Assembly (NCBI GenBank): GCA_963277665.1 | Contig: OY728128.1 | Coordinates: forward strand, 1,863,360,988 to 1,863,424,987 | Direction: 5' to 3' | Source of the DNA: Viscum album | Taxonomy: Eukaryota > Streptophyta > Magnoliopsida > Santalales > Viscaceae | Length of the DNA stretch: 64,000 bases | Shown: positions 38,690 through 51,336 of the stretch, one piece after another | Position numbering within the stretch: the first letter of the stretch is position 1 | How the letters are laid out: each line of letters starts with the position of its first letter | Notes under the pieces: generated by a model | Seen by the model: the letters and a program-made list of their open reading frames with translations, nothing else | The model's database searches: none | What the model was told of the DNA's origin: nothing | Made by a program: the position numbers and the translations under genes

Positions 38690-39420
38690 TGAACCATCCT
38701 ACCACAAACATTACAAACTATAGGGCCCCTCGTACATTATGGCTTCCAATGACTAGTCCTACCACACTTTTGGAGCACTACATATCTATCTCTATGTTCC
38801 ATATGAATTTTTTTCTCAAAAAGATGACCCAATAAGACATTTCTTATTGCTAGAAAAACTACCCTTCTACCAAGATAAAAAACTAACATAAATATAACTC
38901 CCAAATGATATAAACTATTCTCAGTGATGCGGGCTTGGTTCACTATCATAAAAAATGTTTTCAATTGAATGAAATTCACTTTTGACTAGATAAAATATGA
39001 AAGAAGATCCTCAAACCCTATCAATGTCGTAAACTCTTCACACTCTAGTGCCGGTGAAAAATGAAAATGATCTGTGAAACTACTTGAATATTCCATCATA
39101 GGCAAAGCACCATGTTATTGGTGAAAACAATTCTATAGTATAATCTTCCAACATGTTCTATTGAAAGAATTAGTCATATAAGTTTTTTTGGAAGTCTACC
39201 CAGACCATACATTGATTACAATCAGCCAGAGAGATGACATCCCTCAAACACATGGTAGTGTCAAGGAGTATATGGGTATTTAGATTAACCCTCCACTCAA
39301 AAGGAATCTCTCTATGACTGATTATTGATAACATTTCCTCCATCCCTGAATCAAAAGTATAAGGACCTCTATCCCCTGAGATGTTCGGAGGCTACTGCTA
39401 CTATAATTCAGACATTAACT
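38690..39420 (-). pseudogene. gag: Gag remnant with double zinc knuckle, element 2
   Basis: Near 38700-38790 the minus strand reads QKCGRTSHWKP, a stop, C, and then VCNVCGRMVQLHC, two eroded CCHC knuckles in tandem. Upstream at 39250-39400, a frame with TMCLRDVISLAD and VWVDFQKNLYD resembles the end of a capsid domain. The second feature is a weak match. Cysteine and glycine losses and stops exclude function. Confidence 0.65.
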
Positions 39421-40780
39421 CTTACATAGAAAAGGTAGAGCATGTACATCCCAGAATAGTCTACATGAAGTAAAGGAATATATCTTAAAACTGAGCTTCA
39501 CCCCCCCATTGTATGATGAATCAAAAGTATGTACTATAGAAATACAAGAGTTAATACAGTTCACTCAGGGCCCACCACCATCTTGGCATGGTTTTTGCCA
39601 CCCTCCTAGCATACGACTCGAGGCAGATGTTGTGACCAAACTCTTAAATTTCCATATAAATTCCATATATAACATTTATAAGTTGATTGGATAGACGATA
39701 ATAAATAAATTATGATAATTACACTTTGTTTAAATGATTCATACATCTCTGTATAGTTCAAAATAAAGGTCTGTGTGATATGATTGATGGCAACATATCA
39801 CTTGAGACAATACATACTACCCACTACTAAGGTCAGGTAAGGTTCAAGGTCTCACTTAACACAAAAGGGGTACCAGTATATGTTGTTTCAATTACATGAT
39901 ATAGAGGAAAACCCAATTAAATATTTATTAGAATCCCCATTTAACATTAACCATTTCATTCATAAGAATAGTATTACTTAATAATGATTTAAAATAAACA
40001 CAAATACATACATATTATTTTCTAGTAAGATTCATCACCATTCCCAATTCATAAAGCCCCATACTCTTGATAAATTTTAATTTCTATTCCATAAAACTAC
40101 AATATATCCCATTAATATAATATAATTTTGTAATACGTCTTGTACAATTATTTTATTAAATGAATCATCATTCCCAATTGGATAAAGTAAAAGAATCACA
40201 AATTAAAATTAGCATTCATATAATCTAATAAACTTAAAATTAATCCCATTAAACTAGTTATCCAATCTCAAAATAAATATAATTATTTAATTAAGGATTC
40301 ATAATAAATCTATGTAGGAAAACACTATTTATATTGACATGGAATAATTAATTAATCATATTTTTTTATCCCTACAAGAAACATAATCACATTTCTATAT
40401 ATAATATTTAATAACACAAACTATATGTATTATTAAATGTAAGAATAAAGTAAATGTGACATGGTAAAATTCATGGCATGTATGTTTTAAAGTACCTACA
40501 ATGAAGCATATAATGATACCACATTTCCATATTAGGCCATGGAAAATATAAATAATTTTAATTTCCCAAAACATGTGTATCACCCAATGGTTAAATTAGT
40601 ATAACTATAACAGGAAAAAATTAGAACATCAATATTCAATGCCAAGTAATTTGGATTTTTTCCTACACATGGATTAGAAAATCTGAAACACATTTTGATT
40701 AAAAATAGCTATAAAATTATTAGTCTCTTATATAATATCCATAAGTAAGATATAAGTAAAATTAATTTCTTAAACCACTT

Positions 40781-43150
40781 TGTAGGATCCCAACCTAAAA
40801 TCTATTAAGAGGATTCCCGATCTGGTTAGCCACATGATCTGAAGCTTGAATCCCAAAAATCCAAACACTACTGACTAGATGTGAGGGTTTAATATTTTAT
40901 AGTGGGGATAATATACTATAATTTTTACATTAATAAATAGTTATAAATAATAATGACAATCAACATAAATAGTAACAAATATCCACTCGTATAGGGTAAA
41001 AAATAATAATTAACATGAGGAAGCTAAATAAATAAAAACTAAATATGATAATCATTCCATGATTATATATAAATGGAAATCACACAGAATATAGGTGAGT
41101 AACCATATAAAAAATTATAAATGGGAAGGCAAAAATACCAAAAGATACCTCCTCTAGCATCATGATCATTGTCTTAGTCATGTTCTCACATACTCTATCC
41201 TAGATTTAGAAATAAAACATCTAAAGTAGGGTGCTTCAACATCCATGTCCCTAAAAGAAAGGGATGTATTTGTGTATCATAGTTGACCTGAATATGGTGT
41301 GAAATAATCTAAGTAGGTTACCATAGGAGGTGTTTAAAACTATCCATTCTGCGTTTATAAAATGATAACTGTTCAAATAAAGATATGATTAAAAAATAAA
41401 TAAATAAAACACATTGCTTTAGGTTCTTAATAGGATATCATGATAACACCACATGTTCTGGCCTAAGACAGATATATTAGAACCAATTTCAACACTTTCA
41501 TATATTTTCTACAAGTTTAATTATTTATATTACATGATGTTCAATTGGTATACGTATTATGATAACATAACTATGTTGTCTGAAAGAAATGGTATCATGG
41601 AATGAACCGAACCATGCTCATTGGATTGATTGCCTGCTCCTATTGTTTATAAATGGAATTAATAAAAACTAATAAATGACATTTTGATCCCATCCACAGT
41701 GATCATTAAATGGAATCCCATGTATCAATACAAAAAGTACTATAAATTAGCTATCACGTAATTGTCCATCCAATGAGATACCTAAATTGGATCTAATGTA
41801 TCACTCTCAGTATGGTGTAAGCAAGACCATCTGAGCCTATCCTAGGTATAACACAAAGGGGGAAATGTATCACATGTGGCATCAAACAACCTTAGTTCCT
41901 ATTGATCCCGTCCAAGGTAATTTCCTATGGGAACCAGTGTTTCTCATGGGAAAGTAAATCATCTACTTGGTGACGCTGTCTAAGGTACTCTACTAAACAA
42001 AATAGTGTATCTCTCTTAGTGTATTATGGTTTATTTACATGTTACAATTATAAAGCTCAATGATCCTATCTATGGATTCATTATACCTTAACCCCTTTAT
42101 CACCATTAAAATAATGTAAGGGTATTTATTTTAACTAACTAGAAACTCATACCATTTACCAAAAATAGAATGAGCATTGAAACAACATCTAACGAACCTA
42201 AAATGGTGGCTTAATACAATTCATGACATAAGGAACATTGGAATACGAGGAATTCATTCCCTTAGGTGTGGTTCACATTTTGTTGGTCAATCTAATTTTG
42301 TAATTAATGAAATTCTAGAACAACATTATGCTTTGGTTATTATTTAATTTAATTATCAATCATTATTTTAGTGTCACTGAAGAGGTTTTCTTCCAGAAAA
42401 ATGATGCAAAATAAAATAACGAAATAATTTTTGTAAAATTATCATAAAATATTCCTTATGAATTTAGTTCTCAATCCATCTAGTATTATACCTCTAATGA
42501 TGCTATAATGGGAGAAACCACAAGAATAAATGAAATCCATGAAAAATAGGTCATATTATCTAGTACCAAAATTTTGAAAATAAATCATGATTAACAATTA
42601 AATGATGGAATTGGAATAAGGAGACTAAACATTTAGATCTATTGTGACTAATTAAAAAGGGAATAAATCTTGGATGAAGAAAAATAGGATGATCTTAGAT
42701 TAGTCATGGGAGGAGCTCTCTCGCGTGGGTCTTACAGGAGAAGTAATGTGCTATGTCAAAATAAGATTCCCTAAAATGTTTAAAAACTATCAATGATATT
42801 TACAAGTCATGTAATATATACAAACATAATGTATTATTTCATGATGTGTATCTACAAAAAATATTGTTTAAAGATTAGGATTCCCCCTCCCTAGATAAAC
42901 CAATTCATGACATGCATGAAGTTTATCCGAACCAACACACATAATATATTTAAATATATAAATGTATTTATAGTACATGTCATGTATTTTTCCTTCATCT
43001 ACCATCCACCATTCAATATATTTTCTTCCAGGAACAAAATTACAGTACGAAAGTCCTAGTCCATAGGGTCAATTCCAAAATGGAAAACAGAATCTTGGTT
43101 TAACAAAATTTAAATGATTTTGTAAATCCATAAAAATCTAGGACATTACA
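40781..43150 (-). repeat. 5' LTR of element 2
   Basis: Plus-strand start TGTAGGATCCCAACC and end GGACATTACA, with both terminal dinucleotides kept. A primer-binding site should lie just below 40781, but the minus strand there reads AAGTGGTTTAAGAA, at best a badly eroded TGGTATCAGAG. Confidence 0.82.
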
Positions 43151-43551
43151 TTGTTGATTTAATATATTACGTGAAATGTTATATTCATGGGTATTTCCAC
43201 GTATTCTTTTCGCAGCTACATCAATGTTGGTCTCTATCCCACAGCCCATTAGAGGATATATTGGGGAGTTCACAAACCTAAATGTTGTGGCATGATAGAG
43301 ACCCCATAATGGTCTCTGGATTTTTCTAGCACCAATATTTACATACGAGTCAAGATACTCTAGTCTAAACACCTACTATTAATGATACCAATCAGTGTTA
43401 CACTCTATCCTAATTCCAACCCATCCACCATGTTGAATGTTCAAGGAGTGGGAATGAAACTATGTATGACCCCATAAATAGTACCACTAAATATAAGGAG
43501 ATATACAACCCTTCATGTATTTATAGAAATGTAATCCATAAACACTAAAAG

Positions 43552-43716
43552 ATAAATAAATAAATAAATAAATAAATAAAATAAAATAAAATAAATAAAT
43601 AAATAAATAAATAAAATAAATAAAATAAATACGAAAAAAATATATATATATATAATTAAAAATAAAAAAAATAAAAAAATTAAAAAAATTAAAAAAATAA
43701 AAAAATTAAAAAAATG
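43552..43716. repeat. Compound (AAAT)n / (TA)n / A-rich microsatellite
   Basis: About 80 bp of AAAT and AAAAT units, then a short TA run (43641-43654), then units of A6-7 with TT or T. It lies wholly inside the CACTA element and may have replaced its original middle and left parts. Confidence 0.9.
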
Positions 43717-43727
43717 CCGCTAAATCA

Positions 43728-43755
43728 TTTAGTGGCGGTTTAAACCGCCACTAAA
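43728..43755. repeat. Perfect 28-bp palindrome in the CACTA subterminal region
   Basis: TTTAGTGGCGGTTT is followed directly by its exact reverse complement. Related units recur at 43821-43847 and 43855-43880, giving strong cruciform or hairpin potential. Confidence 0.85.
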
Positions 43756-44159
43756 AAACCGCCGCAAAACGTTCTGCGACGATTTTGAAAACCACCGCGA
43801 ATAGTTTCCCGACACACGATTTAGCAGCGGTTTTTGAAAACCGCCGCCAATCAATTTAGCGACGGTTTAAGCCGCCGCGAAACAAAAAAAACGCCACTAA
43901 ATGCCTTTTTTGCCGTAGTGAAATAATATGATGCACACACCTATCATATTTTTGGACACATGAGAATTCATCATGTTCATTGAATCAAACCTACATTGGA
44001 AAGTGACTAAAATTGGATGATATGCCTATGGATTGTTGTAAATTATATAGTAAATAATTCCACATATATTATAGTAATAAACTATGGTGAATTAGTTATC
44101 AATATATAGTAAATAATTTGAGTAATTGAGTTGTCACCATATAAATAACCCTATATGAA

Positions 44160-44540
44160 TGAATTATCACCATAAATTAATCATGGGTGAAAGATATATA
44201 ACCATATAACCTAATTTGGGTGCATAATATTTGATTATAAAACTAACCATGAGTGAATGATTTGTATTTATTAAAGTAAACATGGGTGGTCTATGTATCA
44301 CCATAAGATTATTCATTGATGAATGATGTATCACAATATAACTAATCATGGGTGAATTATGTATCACTATATGAATAAACATATTGGTTTATCATCGCAT
44401 AATGTTATATCACATTATGTATCACCATGGGTGAATGATATATCCCAATATTACTAACCTTGGGTGAATTATGTATCACAATAAAAAGAAAAATTGGTGA
44501 ATGATGTATACCGTTATGACTAAACCTTGGGTATAGACTC
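44160..44540. repeat. 33-bp minisatellite, copy 1
   Basis: A degenerate tandem array whose unit contains GGGTGAATGATGTATCACC followed by an ATATAACTAA-like part. The 33-bp period shows in the minus-strand frame 44167-44382, which repeats an 11-residue VIHxSPM unit six times. Because the unit is a multiple of three, the frame stays open without being a gene. Confidence 0.8.
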
Positions 44541-44655
44541 ATTTCATGTAGATAAATCTTCCAGATGATAGTGATATTCACATAATTAAACCATATAAGA
44601 TCATCCAAATAAAAGGACTAAATTACATAAATCCCTTGGTTTGTTCCACATATCA

Positions 44656-47600
44656 AAACAATTAAAACATTAGGAAGTATAAAAACATGATCATGACATC
44701 TCCATGTCTGAATCAAATCCTACACATATAAGCCATTACATGTCATGAATAATTTATTCTAAAGAAACCAACTCATGAACATTGACTAATATCACTAACC
44801 AGTTCCCAAGCATTACTAAAAAATATATTCCCAGCAGGTACTGACCATTATCTACTCAAAAAATCACTATGTATACAATAAATTTATATTGTATGTCCCT
44901 TATACATGAAATTAATCCTCATATCAAGGTTGTAGTTCAATCCCACCATTAATTATCCATTTGGAAATCTACCCTTGAAAGAAAATAATTCATACTATAA
45001 TAATATCAACTGTTTTCTACTCCATTACCTAATTCGAATATCACAAGTCACTACCCAATTGGTAAATTATTAAAATGGATGAAAACTAGCTTAATTCACA
45101 CACTGAACCTCACAATGAAACTATTATTAGGTAGTCAGTTTTCTAGTCCAACCTCAGTGGAACATGTTATATAACCCATATAAGACCGTCAATGTCATAC
45201 CCAATAATCCTAATTTGAACCCAAAGGTCATCCCTCTGGGATAACTCAAGTCATATACTATTCTAAAACTAGAATTCCCTCAATTATCCCCTAGTACATT
45301 TCTCTAGGTGAACATCACACACAAATTCATAATTCTATCATATTTCTCTAGGTTATTACTCAATGTTAGTAAATCATTTGGTTCAAATTTCACGAAAACT
45401 AATTCATTACCATAAGAAACATATCCATAATTATCTATTTGATCATAAACAATCACTTAATTGTTAATCTACATTCCTTGTAGACTACCTTAGTATCTAT
45501 TCACACATAAGAACCCTATATGATTCCATTAGGTTCATTTGGACCCACCTTCCCCTACTTGAATTTCAAATAATATATTTTATCACACATAAATATGTTA
45601 ATTTGTGCAATACCTACTTTTAAAATCAGTAACATGTAGTTTAACAATTATTAAAAACTCATATAAGATCACATAGACCATCACCACATCCATGTGATCC
45701 AAAATCCATCTTGAATCCCCATAAATTTTATTTTAAAACACCTCTAATTAAATAACTCAAATAATAAAAAAAATATTTTAAATTAGGATTATTTTAGGCA
45801 TACATATTCATATAATGTAATTATGTCAAAAAATTAAGCTACGGGATCTTGGCCATCTTCTACAATCATTGGGACTCAACACAAGAAAATACCTTGATAC
45901 CATATAGCGGTTGATGAATTTTTTTCCATAAAAGATGAAAATAAAATTATAATTATTTTAGTGGATTAATTCAAATGTAATAACATGAAAATTTATTTTT
46001 TCAAAATCCCCAATCATCATCTAGGAACACTATTTAAATTACCAATCATAATGATTTTATTCGACCTTGTTTTGGTGGAACCGCATTAAAAATTCCTAGC
46101 TCAATCCACTATAATTGGAGGAGGAGGATAATGGAAAAGGGATAAGTGTGGGGAGATAATAAAAGCTCCATTAATAAATAATCTCACTCTAAATTAACAT
46201 GGATCAATGGAAAATAAAATAAATGAATAATCAGAGGGAGATCCCACGCCCCAATTATAAAGTTAGCTACCAATCCAAAAACATGAATTTGGTATATAAG
46301 AACAACTTTGGAAACCAAAAAAAATGCATCTATAGAGAGACCCTAGGCCTACCATGTAAAAATTGGACATCCAAAAATGTCTTAGTGTCTCACTGGGAAA
46401 CTAGTATTATACCACCAAATAAAAGGTTGTCAATGTAGTGGTACATACCCACTGGATACTCCAAAAGGCACCTGATGGCACCATACAAGGTACCCAATGT
46501 CTAGTATAGACATATGAAAAGTGTCTTATAATTTATAGAAGTCGTGAAAATTTAAGTCTAACTATTCTTACCCAATAATACACATCTAAAACTCCATTTA
46601 ATCATTTTCATAAACCAAAATTCATGATACTAATTCAAAAAATAAAAATCAATCCACCTCCAATTCAATTTGTGACGAGCTATTCCTCTTAGTATACTAC
46701 CCACTAACAATATAGGTCAAGAAAAACAATCCAATATACCACATTTTATCCTCAATTTACCTTCTTGTGAATATCTAATTATCATTTTCGGTCAGTGAGA
46801 TTCTTATTGCACACATATTCTTGAATTCCCATTGGTAATGAATATATTGATATTTACCCTATACTAACCATAATATATATTATATGTGTTCCTCTTTATG
46901 AAATCCATCATATAATTTGATCACATATCCAATTATGTGACCAAATAATATTTTATTCCATCCATAGTGATTAAACATAATGCCTTACATCTAGATCCTA
47001 ACTTCCCCAACTTCCTCTAACATTTAATATCAAGCACATTACAATTGCGAATAAAATCCACTTTACACCAATGTCTCATACGAGAAGACCTTTATATATT
47101 CACCCAATAATTGACATCATAATCTAATATGTGATTTTTCCAATACAAAAAAAACTAATTCCAATATTGTGTTGAACCTAAGAATCTCTTCATCCCTATA
47201 CTATGGAATTATCAATCCCCACATAACAATAAAAACATTCATTAAACATCACATTAATGAATTTCTCATCATAATCTCCCATGAGTACTACAAATCCATA
47301 GAATAATTATCATGCCAGTAAATTATAGAATCTCTCAGCTTATTTGGGACTAAATATTTTAACCCTACATAATCATTCCAGATTGATAATCATAACCACA
47401 AGTTTTAAATGCATATGAAATATCTAGTTTTCTTGTTTCTATGTATCGAGTGACACTTCACCCCATAGGAAAATGTTTACTTTATATATCACCCTCATTG
47501 ATTATCTCATTTACTATTAATTGTGGGACTCCAACAAAACCCATAATTAGTATTTTATTCATTATTGTTTTTCCATTCCCTTGATCAGTGATCTCTGACC

Positions 47601-47764
47601 AATTATTATTCCATCATTACCAAAATTGCTTCACAAAATAGCCACACTCAACAAAACCAATAGACCTATTCCATAATCCTTTCTGTCAAGAATATCTTTC
47701 TCAATGTGCAATGTACATCAACTTTCAAATTTAATTAGTGATCCATTTCAGTGATACAAGAGTC

Positions 47765-47800
<36 letters not shown>

Positions 47801-49782
47801 ATGGTTGGTGACATTTCTCACTATCTTATGATTCTCAACATGGAATTGTTAGAATCAATTCATTTTCCATATAGCAGTTCCAAGATTTCATTAGTCCCTA
47901 ACTCAACACCATTGGGTAACATTCTCAATTCAATCATGAATAATTTTAATATCCTAAATATTTCACTAAAACCATTTGTAACCCCACCACCCTCCCAAAT
48001 TATTAGTATCTTCCACAATTTCACCCACATGAGTTGATTTTCATGATGTATCCATAATTCCATGACACAATAGTTTTTTTTCATCCACATCACTGAGATC
48101 CCATCCTTATCACAAATCATACCTTGTCCCACTAGTCCTAAAAATTAAATCAACATCTATACATTATTAATGAATACTTTTCTCAAACTCAAATTTTATA
48201 AATTATAATAATGGATAAATCCCTTATCCCCTTCTCAATCAAGGTAAGGTGCCTCACTCCCTATAAAAATAACCTCCTAACTATTCGGATCGCATGAAAT
48301 TTCATGAATCTTGTTTAATTAAAATAATTTATCTTGAAAATAAATAGTCATTAAAAATCTACGATTCCATTATTTAATCAATATCTCACAACCCATGATA
48401 TTCCTCATCATCCTAAAAACAAGACATCATTTATTATATCCATCACAAATCCTGAAGAATAAAACCAAATATTACCATCCAATATTTATATTAGGTCATA
48501 CAATGTAATTTATTTTAATGGACACTCGTTAATCACTGAGGAAATAGAGTACACTAATTGACACTCATAATAGTGTAACAAAACCATAGTTGTATATGGA
48601 ATCTCATTAAAAAGAATAATTATTCTATAATACTAACCTGTTATATTATCCCACTCAGGTCAACATGAATCACATAAAAATTTTATAGGAGTACATGACT
48701 AATAAAATGGCCAACCATACATCCCTTGATTGACAATATATCTTGTAAAATCACCAGCAATGCATCATGTTCCATACATAACCGAGGAACCCCATAAACC
48801 AATGTAAAATTCATATTTACACATCACCCAAGTGTTTTTCTCACCACACAATGTTCCAATATATGATTATAATATATAATTTTATTCATAAATCAAACTT
48901 AATCTTATTCCCTAAATCTTCCCACATATCACAGTATTCATCCTGATCAGAATTGGATGATTCCTGTAGAACTGCTAAAATATTCAACTATCCAATATCG
49001 TATTTCATTTAATACCATCACATGTCTCTAGAAAACATCTTAAATGACATACACCATTATAGTTCAAATCTCATGAGGCATCATCCATGAATCCCTATCC
49101 CAAAAACCTAGGCATATCACATGTTAACATACCAGCCCTACAAATCTAATTATATCTTTATCGCTTTACGCATGCTACTGGATTTGTGTCCATAGTCATA
49201 ATTTTCATGTATACCTTGATGATATCAGTATAATGAAATTTGTAACATTAAATTCATCATAGAGATGGATCTGTCAATTTTAGAAACTCATTTTTATATT
49301 TCATGAAAACATTGAATTTTATAGTTATAATGTTTTTAATAACCAACCCCACTTCCTTTAATTAAAACATCTTTCAAAATCATATAAAATAATGTACATT
49401 TCATGCAATAAAATTTTATAATTGTGATATATGAACTCATTCCCCAATCAACCCCAGGAAAATAGTGAAAAAGATTCATTCATAAATATCAATATCATTA
49501 TTATAAAAATATATATACCTTTAATAAATAAAATTATGAGAATATATTTGAACTCATTAGAAAAATTTAATTATCCAAAAAATCTATTGTCCCAAATCAA
49601 ATTAAACAACCATCAAATGTTCTAACGAGTCCTTTCTCGAACCACAATATCCCAAATTATAATGATTATAAAAATAGTTCTTTGATGAAAATTTAAAATG
49701 ACTTTTGTTAAAATATCACCAACATTTAACAAATTTTAGTTCTAAATATCATATATATACCACTTTATATGTTATAGGATAC
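44656..49782. other. Internal region of element 4, no gene recognised
   Basis: If 31.8-44.7 kb and 49.8-51.3 kb are an LTR pair, this 5.1 kb should hold gag and pol. I find no zinc knuckle, DD box or integrase motif on either strand. Overlapping frames of 70-100 codons near 46223-46438 and 47738-48132 lie on opposite strands and show no family motif. Decay beyond recognition is the simplest reading. Confidence 0.4.
47768..47797. repeat. (TA)n microsatellite
   Basis: About 30 bp of uninterrupted alternating TA. Confidence 0.95.
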
Positions 49783-51336
49783 CATATATCGGTGAGTCTT
49801 TGATAAAATGGGATGGGTAGAATATAATGTTGTTATAATGGTAGAAAATAATATTAAATGAAAAAACAATAAAACTTCCAAAATAACATCAAAATTCAAT
49901 ATATATAATTACAATGGAAGGTAAACAATTACAAAAAAATCATGATGTTATGATATAATGAAACACATGTATATTATATAATAATATATCCAAAGGAATA
50001 CCACATTATTGAAAATCATATATAATCTAAAACAAAAAATAAAAAACCACAAGGAGAGTCCACTAATACCCACAAATTCCCTTTGATTATCTCAACATTA
50101 CTATCCATCTTTTCTGATTTATATATTTACTACGAAGACAATCTCCCCGACTCTCGTGAAAACATAATGTCTACAAATCCACTAGGGTTCATGTTTAGGG
50201 TGTGACTAAAAGCTCATTAATCATAAGATTAAATTCACCCTTATAATAACTAAATATATGAGTATGTGTGTGTACATAGAAATAAAAACCATAATAAATG
50301 TTATATGTATATAATTCATGACATTATATTATTGGGAGGATTTCCATGTAGTTACCTTATACCTTCTTGGGCTAATGTTGGAAATGGGATGATATTTCCA
50401 TGGATTGATTATAATAGCAGAATGAATTATCCATCTCTTATATGAAAAAAAACCTGGGTGATTGAGTATACTATATATAATATATAATGAGAAGAGTTAT
50501 CACCATAGTGATAAAAAATAGTAATTAATGAGTTATAATTACAAAACAAAACCATATGTTATGGATGCATCACTATATTCAAAAAAATGGTTGAATGATA
50601 TAAACTAGGAAACTAAAATTATATAACCATTGTATGACGATATAAATAATGATGAGTGAATTATTTATTATTTTGTAACTAACCATTGGTGAGTGATGTA
50701 TCAATATATGATTGAACATGGGAAAACAATATATCACCGTATAACAAACCATTTTGGAATGATATATCTACCTAAAAATAAACATGGGTAAATAATGTAT
50801 ATTTATATATAATATATTTGGTATAAAATGTATTACTATATATTTAACCATTGTTTAATGTTATATCACTATATAACTAAACATTAGTGAACAATGTATC
50901 ACTATACAACTAAAAATTGCCTATATAAATAACCATGTTTAATGATATATCACCATATGAAAAAACATTGGAGAATGATGTGACACTATATACCTACACA
51001 TGTGTAAATGAGTATCATAATATAACTAACTAAGGGTTAATGATGTTTCACTATATAACTAACCATTGGTGATTGATGTATCTCCCCTCAGTCAAACATA
51101 GTGTAATAAATTACCTTATGCATAACTATGTTTAATGATATATAAAAAATGACATTATAACATAAACAAGAAATAAATTATAACCAAGAAATTAAATAAT
51201 AATATGAATAATTATCAAATAATTATGTCCAACAGTTTTATTAATATAATGGATTCATCCACATTTAAAATCCTCTTACAATATTCCTAAATATGTGATC
51301 AACCTTTATACATACCTTGGTTTAGTCGACATGTCA
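49783..51336 (-). repeat. Element 4, right LTR-like copy
   Basis: Uninterrupted partner of the fragments between 31.8 and 44.7 kb. It lacks the element 2 and CACTA insertions, showing apparent empty sites near 50001-50011 and 50289-50300. The end ATGTCA at 51336 matches ATATCA at 44655. The start is inferred from a weak minus-strand primer-binding-like TGGTATCC at 49775-49782. It contains the second 33-bp array. Confidence 0.5.
50560..51080. repeat. 33-bp minisatellite, copy 2
   Basis: Same unit as the 44160-44540 array (recurrent AACCATTGGTGAATGATGTA-like and TATCACTATATAACTAA-like parts), more diverged and somewhat longer. Presence at the same relative place in both copies shows the array predates the duplication or insertion of the element. 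Confidence 0.75.

Larger units (their letters stand above)
32641..43150 (-). mobile_element. Element 2: old full-length Ty3/gypsy retrotransposon
   Basis: Two LTRs (2,337 and 2,370 bp) flank 5.8 kb that contains, in minus-strand order, gag with zinc-knuckle remnants (about 38690-39420), reverse transcriptase (37200-37690) and integrase (35740-35900). Gag-RT-IN order, FLDDI and YHPQTD motifs identify Ty3/gypsy. Every domain is riddled with stops. LTR identity is roughly two thirds by eye, so this is much older than element 1. It seems to lie within an LTR-like copy of element 4: joining the flanks CCACAA and TTGTTG gives sequence resembling the uninterrupted CCACATTATTG at 50001-50011. A 5-bp target-site duplication is not visible (CACAA against TTGTT). 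Confidence 0.85.
43543..43920 (-). mobile_element. Short non-autonomous CACTA transposon
   Basis: Ends in GCCGTAGTG at 43920, so the minus strand begins CACTACGGCAAAAAAGG, a CACTA (En/Spm) terminus. The plus strand begins CACTAAAAG at 43543. Both sides are flanked by AAA, matching the 3-bp target-site duplication of this superfamily. The 3' 190 bp hold inverted GCGGCGGTTT/AAACCGCCGC units, the usual transposase-binding subterminal repeats. Most of the rest is AAAT/AAAAT microsatellite. The matching place in the other element 4 copy (CCATAATAAATG, 50289-50300) lacks the insertion. No transposase gene is present, so it depended on an autonomous relative. The left terminal repeat matches only for the first five or so bases, so the left edge is less sure. 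Confidence 0.75.
31814..44655 (-). repeat. Element 4, left LTR-like copy, interrupted by element 2 and a CACTA element
   Basis: Pieces at about 31814-32640, 43151-43542 and 43921-44655 align in order with 49783-51336. The clearest matches are 43320-43350 with 50110-50140, 43500-43542 with 50255-50294, 43980-44060 with 50370-50440, the 33-bp arrays, and 44630-44655 with 51310-51336, where both copies end in CA. The leftmost piece rests mainly on one match (CCATATAAGGTGAG against CCATATATCGGTGAG) and about 600 bp of extra sequence, so the left edge is uncertain. The strand is a guess based on a weak primer-binding-like TGGTATCC on the minus strand at 49775-49782. Confidence 0.5.

Noticed and set aside
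44167..44608. Minus-strand frames encoding repeated VIHxSPM units as a repeat protein
   Set aside because: The open frame follows from a 33-bp tandem repeat whose length is a multiple of three. There is no start context or flanking coding sequence, and the matching array at 50560-51080 is closed by stops.
47738..48132. Overlapping 90-99 codon frames on opposite strands
   Set aside because: One starts in the (TA)n microsatellite. Neither has a recognisable domain and they overlap head to head, as expected by chance.
44160..51080. CRISPR-like array of short repeats
   Set aside because: The units are contiguous and degenerate, with no unique spacers; the sequence is plant DNA and the array is a minisatellite.
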